From positions 1 to 23,547 of the forward strand of contig JBLHUT010000018.1 of assembly GCA_047629975.1 (NCBI GenBank): 23,547 nucleotides of DNA, in the 5' to 3' direction. This document shows positions 1 to 7,423 of the stretch, piece after piece. Made by a program: the position numbers and the translations under genes. The notes under the pieces were generated by a model. It did no database searches and was not told where the DNA came from. It was given only the letters and a program-made list of their open reading frames with translations. The stretch's first letter is position 1. Every line of letters begins with the position of its first letter. Source of the stretch: JBLHUT01 sp047629975 (GTDB lineage: Bacteria > Pseudomonadota > Alphaproteobacteria > Rhodobacterales > Rhodobacteraceae).

Positions 1-209
1 TTCACGACTGCAAGAACTTGCTTCCCCACAATATTTTGCGGCGTGTAGTGCGCGGTAATCTGGGCCGAGCTTTTCTTTTCGCCGATGTCGTCGCCGAAAT
101 CGACCCAAAGCTTGATCGCGGGAACCCGCGCTTCGGGATAGGCTTCGGCGCGGGTGACGCGTCCGGCACGGATGTCGACCTTCAGGAAATCGTCAAACGT
201 AATGCTCAT
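1..209 (-). CDS. csaA: tRNA-binding domain protein, CsaA-type (C-terminal part outside window)
   Basis: The reverse-strand reading from the ATG at 209 gives 69 residues starting MSITFDDFLKVDIRAGRV and containing KLWVDFG, KSSAQITAHYTP and VGKQVLAVV. This is the OB-fold tRNA-binding domain layout of CsaA-type proteins (family about 110 residues), so roughly the first 60% is present and the gene runs off the left edge. CsaA-like proteins bind tRNA and have been proposed to have chaperone or export-related activity; the exact role is unclear. The start codon overlaps the proC stop (ATGA), which points to translational coupling. Family assignment is fairly sure, function is not. Confidence 0.85.
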   Translation of the reverse strand, partial: MSITFDDFLKVDIRAGRVTRAEAYPEARVPAIKLWVDFGDDIGEKKSSAQITAHYTPQNIVGKQVLAVV

Positions 210-1021
210 GCGCCCAACTCGCGGCTGCGATTGGCGGCGGCGGCCACGGTGCGGCGGATCAGAGGCGTCAGGCCAGTTTCGGAATCCATCAAAACGGCAA
301 GCCCTGCCGCCGTGGTGCCGTTGGGCGAGGTGACGTTGATTCGCAATTGTTCCGGTGTTTCAGATGCTTGGCGCGCCAATTCACCCGCGCCGCTGACAGT
401 TGCCGCCGCCAACCTTTGTGCAAGATGTTCCGGCAGGCCTTCGGCCCGTGCCGCCGCCGCAAGTGCCTCGATCAGGTAAAAGACATAGGCTGGCCCCGAT
501 CCGGAAACCCCGGTCACGGCGTCCATCTGTGCCTCGCTGTCAAGCATGACCACGTCTCCGACGGCTGACATCAACACAGTGCTCAAGGCCAACTGGTCAG
601 CGGTAACGCAAGAATTGCCGACAAGCGCCGTTATCCCGCGTCCAACCGCAGCAGGCGTGTTTGGCATGGCTCTGATGACGGGTGTTGTCGCACCAAGTAC
701 AGATTCGTAATGCCCGATCGATATGCCCGCCGCAACGCTGACGAATAATGTGGAAGAACCGCCCAAACGGCCAAGACCGGGAAGCGCATCAGCCATCATC
801 TGCGGCTTCACTGCAATCAGAACAAGACCGGGGTTTGCCGGCAGCTCAGCGTTCAACCGCAGCCCCGCGATGGACTTCAGCCAATCAGAGGGTTTTGGTT
901 CCAGTACCGTGATAGCCTGTGCTGGCAACCCGCTGTCAAGCCAACCCGCAAGCATCGCCGACCCCATTTTACCGCATCCCAAAACGACCATTCCGGCCTG
1001 CGCCAGCCACTTCAAATCCAT
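206..1021 (-). CDS. proC: pyrroline-5-carboxylate reductase
   Basis: The 271-residue protein matches the usual ProC length. It reduces 1-pyrroline-5-carboxylate to L-proline with NAD(P)H, the last step of proline synthesis, in the cytosol. The N-terminal Rossmann motif GCGKMG is at residues 15-20, RAMPNTPAAVG lies mid-protein, and the C-terminal signature region INVTSPNGTTAAGLAVLMD is present, together with the GSGPAYVFYLIEAL helix of the dimerisation domain. The gene overlaps the downstream csaA-type gene by ATGA. The 221 bp upstream, before ybjN, hold no gene I can support; the only structure noted there is a 6-bp-stem hairpin at 1166-1181 without a T tract. Confidence 0.96.
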   Translation of the reverse strand: MDLKWLAQAGMVVLGCGKMGSAMLAGWLDSGLPAQAITVLEPKPSDWLKSIAGLRLNAELPANPGLVLIAVKPQMMADALPGLGRLGGSSTLFVSVAAGISIGHYESVLGATTPVIRAMPNTPAAVGRGITALVGNSCVTADQLALSTVLMSAVGDVVMLDSEAQMDAVTGVSGSGPAYVFYLIEALAAAARAEGLPEHLAQRLAAATVSGAGELARQASETPEQLRINVTSPNGTTAAGLAVLMDSETGLTPLIRRTVAAAANRSRELGA

Positions 1022-1242
1022 GCCGTACCCTTTGTATTTTAAAACTTTCTCTTGACCCTAGAAGACAGGTCTCCGTTGGAAAACAGTTGTTTCAGGTTGA
1101 TGCGGTATTATTGAGCGATGACGCAGGCGGGGCTTGTCCCGACTGCCACGCCCAACAGGCCGAATGACATCGACAGATGTCCTTGAGACCGGCGGGAGCC
1201 TTCCATTTCGACAACACGTCCGCCTGTGAGGTAAAAGGGGTC

Positions 1243-1746
1243 TCAGGCGCGCCCGAATGTCTCGCAAAATGCAACTTGCATGGCATTTTTCGGCGTCCGG
1301 TTTCCCCATACAACCAACTGAAATGCCGGATAAAATCGCTCCGCAGTTTCGACGGCGTTCGTTATCATCCGGTCGATTTGCTCTGGTCCGGCCAGCTGTC
1401 CGCCAGCAAGCACCAAACCATAGCGATAAACCATCATTTGTTGATCGCGCCAATATGTGAATGCGCCGTTCCAACAGGTGTCGTTGATACTGTTAAGCGC
1501 CTCGTACAATTGCGGCAGCTTTTCCTCGGGTGGCTCCATCTCGAAGGTACAGACAAGTCTGAGTGTCTCGTCATAAGCCGACCATGCGAGTGTGATCGAA
1601 TACGTCCGCCACTGTGCCTCGACTGCCATTGCGATCTGGTCATCGGCAATACGCTCAAAGTCCCAATCATGATGTGCCGCAAGCGTTTCAACTATATCGA
1701 TGGGATGGATGTCGTCTGTTTCCAGATAACTCTCGGAGAGTGACAT
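1243..1746 (-). CDS. YbjN domain-containing protein
   Basis: A 167-residue protein resembling the YbjN family (putative sensory transduction regulator), a small alpha/beta fold related to type III secretion chaperones and of unclear function. Family-like features are the WRTYSITLAWSAYDETLRLVCTFEM segment, LPQLYEALNSIND and the C-terminal FYPAFQLVVWG. I chose the ATG at 1746 rather than 1770 because AAAAGGGG lies about seven bases upstream of it and the protein then starts MSLSESYLETDDIHPIDIVETLA, as relatives do. No signal peptide or membrane segment is visible. In related genomes a ybjN gene commonly precedes proC, which supports the call; the cellular role is unknown. Confidence 0.88.
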   Translation of the reverse strand: MSLSESYLETDDIHPIDIVETLAAHHDWDFERIADDQIAMAVEAQWRTYSITLAWSAYDETLRLVCTFEMEPPEEKLPQLYEALNSINDTCWNGAFTYWRDQQMMVYRYGLVLAGGQLAGPEQIDRMITNAVETAERFYPAFQLVVWGNRTPKNAMQVAFCETFGRA

Positions 1747-1770
1747 GATCGACCCCTTTTGGTGCAGCAC

Positions 1771-2045
1771 TAAAACGCGAAAGTCGCGCGGGAACGCAGC
1801 AGGTGATCTATACTCAGCACATTAATTTCACCGCCACACAATATATGGTGCGGGCGCAGATGACATGTGTAAAGGTAAATATTGTCGGCTCATGCGGCTC
1901 TGCCGCAATATCTTGTGGAAAACTCGATATCTGCTGTGGATAAGCACAAATTGTGCGTTCCCTGCCGTGTGCAAAGATGGCTTCGCGGCACAAAAAAGCC
2001 GCCGCGGCCGTAGCCGGGCGGCTTTAACGTCGGGCAACTGGCGTG
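1771..2045. other. intergenic region with DnaA-box-like pair and palindrome
   Basis: This 275-bp gene-free stretch lies between ybjN and ubiK. It is more AT-rich than the flanking genes around 1811-1890. On the minus strand it contains a perfect DnaA consensus box TTATCCACA at 1935-1943 and a one-mismatch copy TTTTCCACA at 1914-1922, in the same orientation and 21 bp apart. A 6+1+6 palindrome, GCACAAATTGTGC, follows at 1944-1956. A small hairpin (GCGGC TCT GCCGC) is at 1894-1906. The motifs are seen directly; any role in DnaA binding is inference. Confidence 0.4.
1992..2025 (-). terminator. rho-independent terminator downstream of ubiK
   Basis: On the minus strand a 9-bp stem (AAAGCCGCC at 1995-2003 pairing with GGCGGCTTT at 2017-2025) is extended by an inner CGGC/GCCG pairing around the loop CGTA, and is followed by six Ts (plus-strand A run 1992-1997). 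It sits about 20 bp after the ubiK stop codon, in the expected position. Confidence 0.85.
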
Positions 2046-2297
2046 TCAGTCGCCGCGTTGAGCCGTTTCCAGAGCCTCGATTCGCGCTCTCAGGGCATCG
2101 TTCTCTTCGCGTGCCTTTTGTGCCATCGCGCGGGTTGCGTCGAATTCCTCACGTGTGACAAAATCCCGGTCCGCCATCCAGCGGTCGATCATCGACTTGA
2201 AAGCGGTGTCGGCCTCGTCCTTTGCCCCTTGGGCAACGCCCATTGCATTGGTCATCAGCTGTGACATGTCGTCGAAAAGTTTGTTCCGGCTTTGCAT
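2046..2297 (-). CDS. ubiK: accessory factor UbiK family protein (BMFP domain)
   Basis: This 83-residue protein starts MQSRNKLFDDMSQLMTNAMGVAQGAKDEAD and ends in a heptad-like coiled coil (VTREEFDATRAMAQKAREENDALRARIEALE). This is the layout of the BMFP/UbiK (YqiC) family, small trimeric coiled-coil proteins. In gammaproteobacteria UbiK assists the lipid-binding UbiJ-UbiK part of aerobic ubiquinone synthesis; the same role here is by family only. The ATG at 2297 is preceded by GGAG at proper spacing, so the longer reading frame to 2432 is not the start. It diverges from lgt and is followed by a strong terminator, so it is probably monocistronic. Confidence 0.88.
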   Translation of the reverse strand: MQSRNKLFDDMSQLMTNAMGVAQGAKDEADTAFKSMIDRWMADRDFVTREEFDATRAMAQKAREENDALRARIEALETAQRGD

Positions 2298-2324
2298 AAA
2301 AATCTCCACATTCGGTTTGACGTT

Positions 2325-2353
2325 AATATGGGCTGCAATGGGTCCGGTCTCAA
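2325..2353 (-). promoter_or_regulatory. candidate sigma-70 promoter of ubiK
   Basis: Minus strand: -35 TTGAGA (plus 2348-2353), a 17-bp spacer, then -10 CATATT (plus 2325-2330). The predicted transcription start is near 2318, about 20 bases before the ubiK start codon. The 5/6 and 4/6 matches are modest but the spacing is ideal. Confidence 0.45.
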
Positions 2354-2422
2354 GGGGTAGGTCAAAAAACGGCGCATGGTGGTGGTTGACAGATGCGCAG
2401 GTGCCAAGGCAAGAGCAGGCGC

Positions 2423-3352
2423 ATGAACGCACTTATCACTTTTCCTGAAATCCATCCTGAACTCTTCTCTGTTTCGCTGTTCGGGATGACATTCGCCCTA
2501 CGCTGGTATGCGCTTGCCTACATCACCGGTATTCTTCTGGCGCTTTGGCTTGCGATCAGGGCTGTGTCGACGCCGCGACTGTGGCGGGACCAGCACGCGC
2601 CAATGAGTAAGGCGCAGCTCGAAGACCTGCTGACGTGGATTATTCTGGGCATTGTGATCGGCGGGCGGCTTGGCTTTATCCTGTTTTACAAGCCGGCGTA
2701 TTATTTTGCCAACCCGGCCGAGATATTGCTGGTCTGGCAAGGGGGGATGGCCTTTCACGGCGGTTTTCTGGGGGTGGTGGTCGCGGCACTTGTGTTTTGC
2801 CACCGCCACGGGCTGGCGCGGCTTAGTGTGGCCGATACGCTTGCACTGGTCGTGGCGCCGGGGTTGTTTTTGGGCAGACTTGCCAACTTCATCAATGCCG
2901 AGCTTTGGGGGCGGGCATCAGACGTGCCTTGGGCGATGAAATTCCCCACGATGTGTGTGGATCCGGCGTGGCAGGGATGTCTTGCGGCCGGAGAATGGTT
3001 TTATCGGGGGGACGAGGTGGCGCGCCATCCGTCACAGCTCTATCAGGCCGGGCTTGAGGGGCTGGTGCTTGGGATCGTGCTGATGCTTTTGGCCTATCGC
3101 GGCAGCGCGCTCAAGCGACCGGGCATGATCACGGGCGTCTTTTTGGCGGGTTACGGTGCAAGCCGGTATATTGTGGAGTTCTTTCGCCAACCGGATGCGC
3201 ATTTTGCGAGTGTGGAAAACCCGATCGGCTTTGCGATCGGAAGTGGCCATATCGGTATCACGATGGGGCAACTGTTATCCGTGCCGATGATTCTGGTTGG
3301 TCTGGCGTTGATCCGGACGGCGCGGCGCGGGGCAAGGGAGCGGGGCGCGTGA
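2423..3352 (+). CDS. lgt: prolipoprotein diacylglyceryl transferase
   Basis: Lgt transfers diacylglyceryl from phosphatidylglycerol to the lipobox cysteine of prolipoproteins in the inner membrane, the first step of lipoprotein maturation. The 309-residue protein has about seven hydrophobic segments. It shows the family signature GRLANFINAELWG at 151-163, with the essential-type Arg and Asn, plus AFHGG (His112), GGRLGFILFY at 80-89 and HPSQLYQAGLEG at 202-213. I chose the ATG at 2423 over 2393 because MNALITFPEIHPELFSV is the normal family start; the ribosome site (AGGCGC) is weak. The stop overlaps the GTG start of the methyltransferase gene, so the two are probably coupled. Confidence 0.97.
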   Translation: MNALITFPEIHPELFSVSLFGMTFALRWYALAYITGILLALWLAIRAVSTPRLWRDQHAPMSKAQLEDLLTWIILGIVIGGRLGFILFYKPAYYFANPAEILLVWQGGMAFHGGFLGVVVAALVFCHRHGLARLSVADTLALVVAPGLFLGRLANFINAELWGRASDVPWAMKFPTMCVDPAWQGCLAAGEWFYRGDEVARHPSQLYQAGLEGLVLGIVLMLLAYRGSALKRPGMITGVFLAGYGASRYIVEFFRQPDAHFASVENPIGFAIGSGHIGITMGQLLSVPMILVGLALIRTARRGARERGA

Positions 3353-4425
3353 CGCCACTTGGTGCGCTCTTGATCCGCCGCATTGCCGCCACGGGGCCGA
3401 TCCCGTTGTCGACCTACATGTCGGAATGCCTGCTGCATCCCGAGTATGGTTATTATCGCACGCGCCCGGCGTTCGGGGCACACGGAGATTTCGTCACCGC
3501 GCCCGAAATCAGCCAGATGTTTGGCGAAATGATCGGGCTTTGTCTGGCTCAGATATGGCTGGATCAGGGCGCACCCTCGAAATTTGTTCTGGCAGAGCTC
3601 GGGCCGGGGCGCGGCACGATGATGGCCGATATCCTGCGCGCCACGGCTGGTGTGCCCGGCTTCGGGGAGGCCGCGCGGATCGTGCTGCTTGAAGCAAGCG
3701 AAGCGCTGCGGACGCAACAGGCCAAAGCCCTTCAAGGCTATGATGTCGCGTGGATCGGATCCATCAGCGATCTGCCGGATTTACCGCTTCTGGCTGTGGC
3801 GAACGAGTTCTTCGATGCCCTTCCGATCCGGCAGTTCGTGCGCGCCCCCGAAGGGTGGAGCGAGATTGTCGTTGGCGTGTCCGGGGATGCTCTTGTTGCC
3901 GGACGTGCCGGCGCGGTGGCGATTGATGCGTTGGAACACAGGCTGTTTGACACGGCCATCGACGATGTTGTTGAGCTGTGTTCCGCAGCACAGCCGGTCA
4001 TTGGTCATCTTGCGACGCAGGTGGCGCAACGCGGCGGCGCGGCGATTGTGATCGACTACGGCGGTGCGCGCTCTGACGGGGACACGTTTCAGGCGGTGCG
4101 CGGGCACCGCCCCGAGGACCCGTTTGCTTCTCCGGGGCTTGCGGACATTACTGCGCATGTGGATTTCGGCGCGCTGGGCATCGCTGCACAAGGGGCGGCG
4201 CGTGGCATTCGGGTCAGCGGAATGACGCCGCAGGGTGTGCTGCTCGAACGTCTTGGTATAACGCCGCGTGCGCAGGCACTTGCAAAAGGAATGGTCGCAG
4301 AACCGCTCGAAAATCACATTTCCGCACATCGCCGCTTGACCCACCCCGATGAAATGGGAACCTTGTTCAAAGCTATTGCGCTTACGCCTCGCGGTGCTCC
4401 GCCGCCTCCGGGATTTGACCCATGA
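3349..4425 (+). CDS. class I SAM-dependent methyltransferase, MidA/NDUFAF7 family
   Basis: The 358-residue protein carries the family N-terminus with HPEYGYY followed by GDFVTAPEISQMFGE (residues 46-60) and the SAM-binding motif I ELGPGRG at 83-89. NEFFDALPIRQ and DYGG occur downstream. The mitochondrial relative NDUFAF7 dimethylates an arginine of a complex I subunit; the bacterial substrate is not established, so I give no symbol. Translation starts at GTG 3349, inside the lgt stop (GTGA), with AGGGAG upstream. The stop overlaps the pgeF start (ATGA). The lgt-methyltransferase-pgeF order looks like one coupled operon. Confidence 0.92.
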   Translation: MTPLGALLIRRIAATGPIPLSTYMSECLLHPEYGYYRTRPAFGAHGDFVTAPEISQMFGEMIGLCLAQIWLDQGAPSKFVLAELGPGRGTMMADILRATAGVPGFGEAARIVLLEASEALRTQQAKALQGYDVAWIGSISDLPDLPLLAVANEFFDALPIRQFVRAPEGWSEIVVGVSGDALVAGRAGAVAIDALEHRLFDTAIDDVVELCSAAQPVIGHLATQVAQRGGAAIVIDYGGARSDGDTFQAVRGHRPEDPFASPGLADITAHVDFGALGIAAQGAARGIRVSGMTPQGVLLERLGITPRAQALAKGMVAEPLENHISAHRRLTHPDEMGTLFKAIALTPRGAPPPPGFDP

Positions 4426-5177
4426 CACTTGAATTTCTGACTGCCGACGCTCTTAGTCCGCTGCGCCACGGGTTTTTTACCCGCAAGGGGGGGGCCTCAT
4501 CAGGTGTGTTTGCGGGGTTGAATTGCGGCACCGGCTCCAGTGACCAATCCGATATTGTCATGATCAACCGCGAGCGGGTGGCCCATGCAGTCGGGGTGCG
4601 CACCCCTGCGTTGCAGAGCGTGCATCAAACCCATTCGGCCACCGCAGTCACCCTTAAAGACCACACCAGATCGAGCGTGCCTGCGGACGCGATGGTCACA
4701 GATCGCCCCGGGCTGGCGCTTGCGATATTGACCGCAGATTGCCAGCCGGTTCTTTTTGCCGACCACGCAGCGGGTGTGATCGGCGCCGCGCATGCCGGAT
4801 GGCGCGGTGCGCTGGACGGTGTGTTGGAAGCGACGCTGGCGGCGATGGTCGAGTTGGGCGCGCGGGTCGGATCGATCTCTGCGGTGATCGGCCCTGCGAT
4901 CAGCCAGTCGGCCTATGAGGTCGGGCCAGAGTTCATGGACAGGTTCCTTGATGCTGATCCCGCTAACAGCCGCTTTTTCGCCGGAGCAAAGGACGACCGC
5001 GTGCAGTTCGATTTGCCGGGCTACGGTTTGTACCGGCTGCGCGCGGCCGGTGTCGGGCACGCCGAATGGACCCGACACTGCACTTACAGTGACGCAGAGC
5101 GGTTTTTCTCGTACCGTCGGTCGGTGCATCGCCATGAAGCGGATTACGGCCGGTTGATCTCTGTAATCCGTCTATAA
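4422..5177 (+). CDS. pgeF: peptidoglycan editing factor PgeF (YfiH/laccase-domain family)
   Basis: The 251-residue protein has the laccase-like fold family motifs VHQTHS (His71), TADCQPV (Cys107) and AHAGWRG (His124), the metal-site triad of YfiH/PgeF proteins. The N-terminal HGFFTRKGGASSGVFAGLN is also typical. The E. coli member removes misincorporated amino acids from peptidoglycan precursors; older annotations call the family polyphenol oxidase. The ATG overlaps the preceding methyltransferase stop. It ends at a perfect palindrome that probably terminates both this operon and the convergent bhcR. Confidence 0.94.
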   Translation: MTLEFLTADALSPLRHGFFTRKGGASSGVFAGLNCGTGSSDQSDIVMINRERVAHAVGVRTPALQSVHQTHSATAVTLKDHTRSSVPADAMVTDRPGLALAILTADCQPVLFADHAAGVIGAAHAGWRGALDGVLEATLAAMVELGARVGSISAVIGPAISQSAYEVGPEFMDRFLDADPANSRFFAGAKDDRVQFDLPGYGLYRLRAAGVGHAEWTRHCTYSDAERFFSYRRSVHRHEADYGRLISVIRL

Positions 5178-5197
5178 ACGGCCCGTACGGGCCGTTT
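5176..5197. terminator. bidirectional terminator between pgeF and bhcR
   Basis: A perfect 22-bp palindrome starts within the pgeF stop codon: AAACGGCCCGT followed directly by its reverse complement. Each strand has TTT at the 3' side of the stem, with ATTTT shortly after on the plus strand. It sits in the 31-bp gap between two convergent genes. The T tracts are short, so termination efficiency is uncertain. Confidence 0.7.
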
Positions 5198-5208
5198 GCC
5201 ATTTTGCG

Positions 5209-6039
5209 TCATTTGCGTTCGGGCGGGCGTGCGCCCAATGCGGTTGACAGCGAACGTGCCATCGCGGCCACTTCTTTTCCCAGTCTCAGTGCGGCGGCGG
5301 GTGTCACGCGGCTTACCGGTCCTGACACCGACAATCCTGCCACGGTTTCGCCGAGAGCGTTGAAAACCGGAGCCGCCACGCAGCGCATGCCTTCGGTGCG
5401 TTCTTCGTTGTCGAGCGAAAACCCCCGTGTGCGGATCGTTTCCAGATCGGCCAGAAGTTCGGTGTGATTGGTCAGTGTCGTCGCTGTAAACCGCCTCAGG
5501 GGGGCACGGGTCAACATGGCATCCACCCGTGCTTTGTCGGAATGTGCCAACAGGGCCTTGCCGATGCCCGATGCATGCAGGGGTGACATCGTTCCGGGCG
5601 GAAAGAAGGCCCTGATCGAGGCATGTGTCTCGACCTGACTGACAAACAGGACCTCGTCGCCACGTTCGACACCAAGGTTCGCAGTCTCTCCGGTGGCGAA
5701 CATCAATTCGCGCATAAAAGGGCGCGCACGGTCCACAACAGAGGTACGCCGCAGGAAGCTGGACCCGATCAAAAAGGCCTTTGCGCCAACATTCCAGGTT
5801 TGGGTTGCGGGGTCCAACTCCACGATGCCGCGCACCTCAAGGGTGACCAGCACGCGGTACACGGTGGCTGGTGACTGGGTCAGGCGGTCGGCCAGTTCGG
5901 ACAGCGTCAGCCCGTCAAACCCCGAAAGCTCCTCAAGGATCATCATGGCCCGGTCCAGCGACTGGATCGTGTTCTGTTCGGTCTTGTCGTTGAAGGCGCG
6001 GGGGCGGCCACGGGACTTCTTTTCGGGTGTGTCAGGCAC
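5209..6039 (-). CDS. bhcR: IclR-family transcriptional regulator BhcR of the beta-hydroxyaspartate cycle
   Basis: The 276-residue protein has a basic N-terminal extension (KKSRGRPRAF). An IclR-type winged helix-turn-helix follows at about residues 25-85 (SLDRAMMILEELSGFDGLTLSELADRLTQSPATVYRVLVTLEVRGIVE). The C-terminal IclR effector domain includes HASGIGKALLA and GFSLDNEERTEGMRCVAAPVFN. The start is GTG at 6039 with AAGGA about seven bases upstream. It is divergent from bhcABCD, as in Paracoccus denitrificans, where BhcR binds the bhc promoter and responds to glyoxylate. The assignment to BhcR rests on family plus neighbourhood; autoregulation is likely but not shown. Confidence 0.93.
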   Translation of the reverse strand: MPDTPEKKSRGRPRAFNDKTEQNTIQSLDRAMMILEELSGFDGLTLSELADRLTQSPATVYRVLVTLEVRGIVELDPATQTWNVGAKAFLIGSSFLRRTSVVDRARPFMRELMFATGETANLGVERGDEVLFVSQVETHASIRAFFPPGTMSPLHASGIGKALLAHSDKARVDAMLTRAPLRRFTATTLTNHTELLADLETIRTRGFSLDNEERTEGMRCVAAPVFNALGETVAGLSVSGPVSRVTPAAALRLGKEVAAMARSLSTALGARPPERK

Positions 6040-6062
6040 GTTTGATTCCTTTTTTATCTTTT

Positions 6063-6150
6063 TTGAATTTCTATTTCGCAGAGTGAAAAATTCAAGCCCA
6101 TGAAAAGGTGTGGCTTTTCTATTTTTTCATCCTGTGGAAAATAAATTCAA
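6063..6150. promoter_or_regulatory. candidate BhcR operator region (three TTGAATTT boxes)
   Basis: Between bhcR and bhcA the 8-mer TTGAATTT occurs at 6063-6070 (plus) and, as its reverse complement AAATTCAA, at 6088-6095 and 6143-6150. The first two form an inverted repeat with a 17-bp centre. The copy at 6063-6082 and the reverse complement of 6131-6150 agree at 15 of 20 positions. The site TGGAAAATAAATTCA at 6135-6149 resembles the 15-bp palindromic operators of IclR proteins. A further inverted repeat GAAAAG/CTTTTC (6102-6107, 6114-6119) lies between them. The repeats are seen; BhcR binding is inferred. Confidence 0.6.
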
Positions 6151-6151
6151 A

Positions 6152-6195
6152 AAAGTTGCGTGGATTGGACCTTGTGCCTAAAACAAGGCAACTTT
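6152..6195 (+). promoter_or_regulatory. nested hairpin in the bhcA leader
   Basis: AAAGTTGC (6152-6159) can pair with GCAACTTT (6188-6195). Inside it CCTTGT (6170-6175) can pair with ACAAGG (6183-6188), the two stems sharing base 6188. The structure ends just before the ribosome site AGAGGGAG (6199-6206) of bhcA. It could shape translation or mRNA stability, or serve as a DNA operator; the sequence alone cannot distinguish these. Confidence 0.4.
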
Positions 6196-6213
6196 GAAAG
6201 AGGGAGTAGATAC

Positions 6214-7410
6214 ATGAGCTTTCAGAACCCGGTTTTCATCCCCGGCCCGACAAACATTCCAGAGGTTATCCGCAAGGCATGTGACATGCCTACGATCGAC
6301 CACCGGTCGTCTTTGTTTGCCGAAATCCTGCATCCTGCGCTTCAGGGCGTAAAGAAGATCCTCAAGAGCGAAACGGCCGAGGTCTTTATCTTTCCCGCAA
6401 CAGGGACCGGCGGCTGGGAAGCTGCGATCGCCAACACGCTGAGCCCGGGCGACACGGTTCTTGCGGCCCGCAACGGCATGTTCTCGCACCGCTGGATCGA
6501 CCTGTGCCAGCGTCACGGTCTGAATGTTGATGTGATCGAAACCCCTTGGGGTGAGGGTCTTCCTGCAGATCGTTACGAGGCCGCATTGAAGGCCGACACC
6601 GGCCACAAGATCAAAGCCGTATTGGCCACGCACAACGAAACAGCCACAGGTGTTGTGTCGAACATTGCTGCCGTACGGGCCGCGATGGATGCCGCAAACC
6701 ACCCCGCGCTGTTGCTGGTTGACGGTGTGAGCTCGATCGGCTCGATGGATTTCCAGATGGACAACTGGGGCGTAGACATCGCCGTGACCGGTTCGCAAAA
6801 GGGCTTTATGCTGCCTGCGGGTCTGTGCATCGTCGGTGCCAGCCCCAAGGCGATGGCTGCTATCGAAACGGCAAAGATGGCGCGCTGTTTCTTTGACTTC
6901 CGCGATATGGCCAAAGGATATGCGGCGAATGCCTATCCCTACACGCCGTCTGTCGGTCTGCTGAATGGTCTGAAGGTTGCGACCGAAATGCTGTTGGACG
7001 AAGGCATCGACAATGTGATCGCCCGCCACGCACGGATTGCGACCGGTGTGCGTGCTGCGGTGCATGGGTGGGGTTTGAACCTGTGTGCGACAAAGCCGGA
7101 ATGGTATTCCGACACGGTTAGCGCTATTGTGGTTCCTGAAGGGTTCAATGCCACTGACATCGTGACCCGCGCGGCCAATGTTTATGGCACAGCGTTCGGC
7201 ACGGGCCTTGGCGAGGTTGCCGGAAAGGTGTTCCGTATCGGCCACTTGGGCTCTTTGACCGAAGGAATGGCGTTGCAGGGTATCGCAACCGCCGAGATGG
7301 TGATGGCAGATTACAAGCTGCCGGTCACACTTGGTAGTGGCGTTGCTGCCGCGCAGGAGTATTATCGCTCGACGATGGAAGCTCCGGCTATGGAAATGGC
7401 CGCTGAATAA
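6214..7410 (+). CDS. bhcA: L-aspartate-glyoxylate aminotransferase BhcA
   Basis: BhcA, a PLP enzyme, transfers the amino group of aspartate to glyoxylate, giving glycine and oxaloacetate: the entry and exit step of the BHAC. The 398-residue class V aminotransferase has PGPTNIPE at the N-terminus, ATGTGGWEA at 62-70, the PLP-contact Asp170 in VDGVSS, and the Schiff-base lysine K196 in TGSQKGFMLP. I chose the ATG at 6214 over an upstream GTG at 6160 because of AGAGGGAG upstream and the family start MSFQNPVFIPGP. Alone it could be read as a serine-glyoxylate or alanine-glyoxylate aminotransferase; the four-gene context makes BhcA far more likely. bhcB follows after 13 bp. Confidence 0.95.
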   Translation: MSFQNPVFIPGPTNIPEVIRKACDMPTIDHRSSLFAEILHPALQGVKKILKSETAEVFIFPATGTGGWEAAIANTLSPGDTVLAARNGMFSHRWIDLCQRHGLNVDVIETPWGEGLPADRYEAALKADTGHKIKAVLATHNETATGVVSNIAAVRAAMDAANHPALLLVDGVSSIGSMDFQMDNWGVDIAVTGSQKGFMLPAGLCIVGASPKAMAAIETAKMARCFFDFRDMAKGYAANAYPYTPSVGLLNGLKVATEMLLDEGIDNVIARHARIATGVRAAVHGWGLNLCATKPEWYSDTVSAIVVPEGFNATDIVTRAANVYGTAFGTGLGEVAGKVFRIGHLGSLTEGMALQGIATAEMVMADYKLPVTLGSGVAAAQEYYRSTMEAPAMEMAAE

Positions 7411-7423
7411 GGAGCACGTTCAC

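Noticed and set aside
1058..1474. 138-codon minus-strand frame overlapping the 3' end of ybjN
   Set aside because: It overlaps ybjN in another frame, its composition is Arg/Cys-rich, and it resembles no known protein. The 221-bp ybjN-proC gap is treated as non-coding.
6131..6141. DnaA-box-like TTTTCCACA upstream of bhcA
   Set aside because: It is a single mismatched copy embedded in the candidate BhcR operator and is better explained as part of that repeat.
6160..6213. Upstream GTG start giving BhcA 18 extra residues
   Set aside because: The extra codons cross the leader hairpin and the ribosome site of the ATG at 6214, and family members start at MSFQNPVFIPGP-like sequence.
6178..7245. 355-codon minus-strand reading frame opposite bhcA
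   Set aside because: It is antisense to BhcA, the translation is rich in Arg, His and Gln without domain motifs, and it would read through the bhcA leader.
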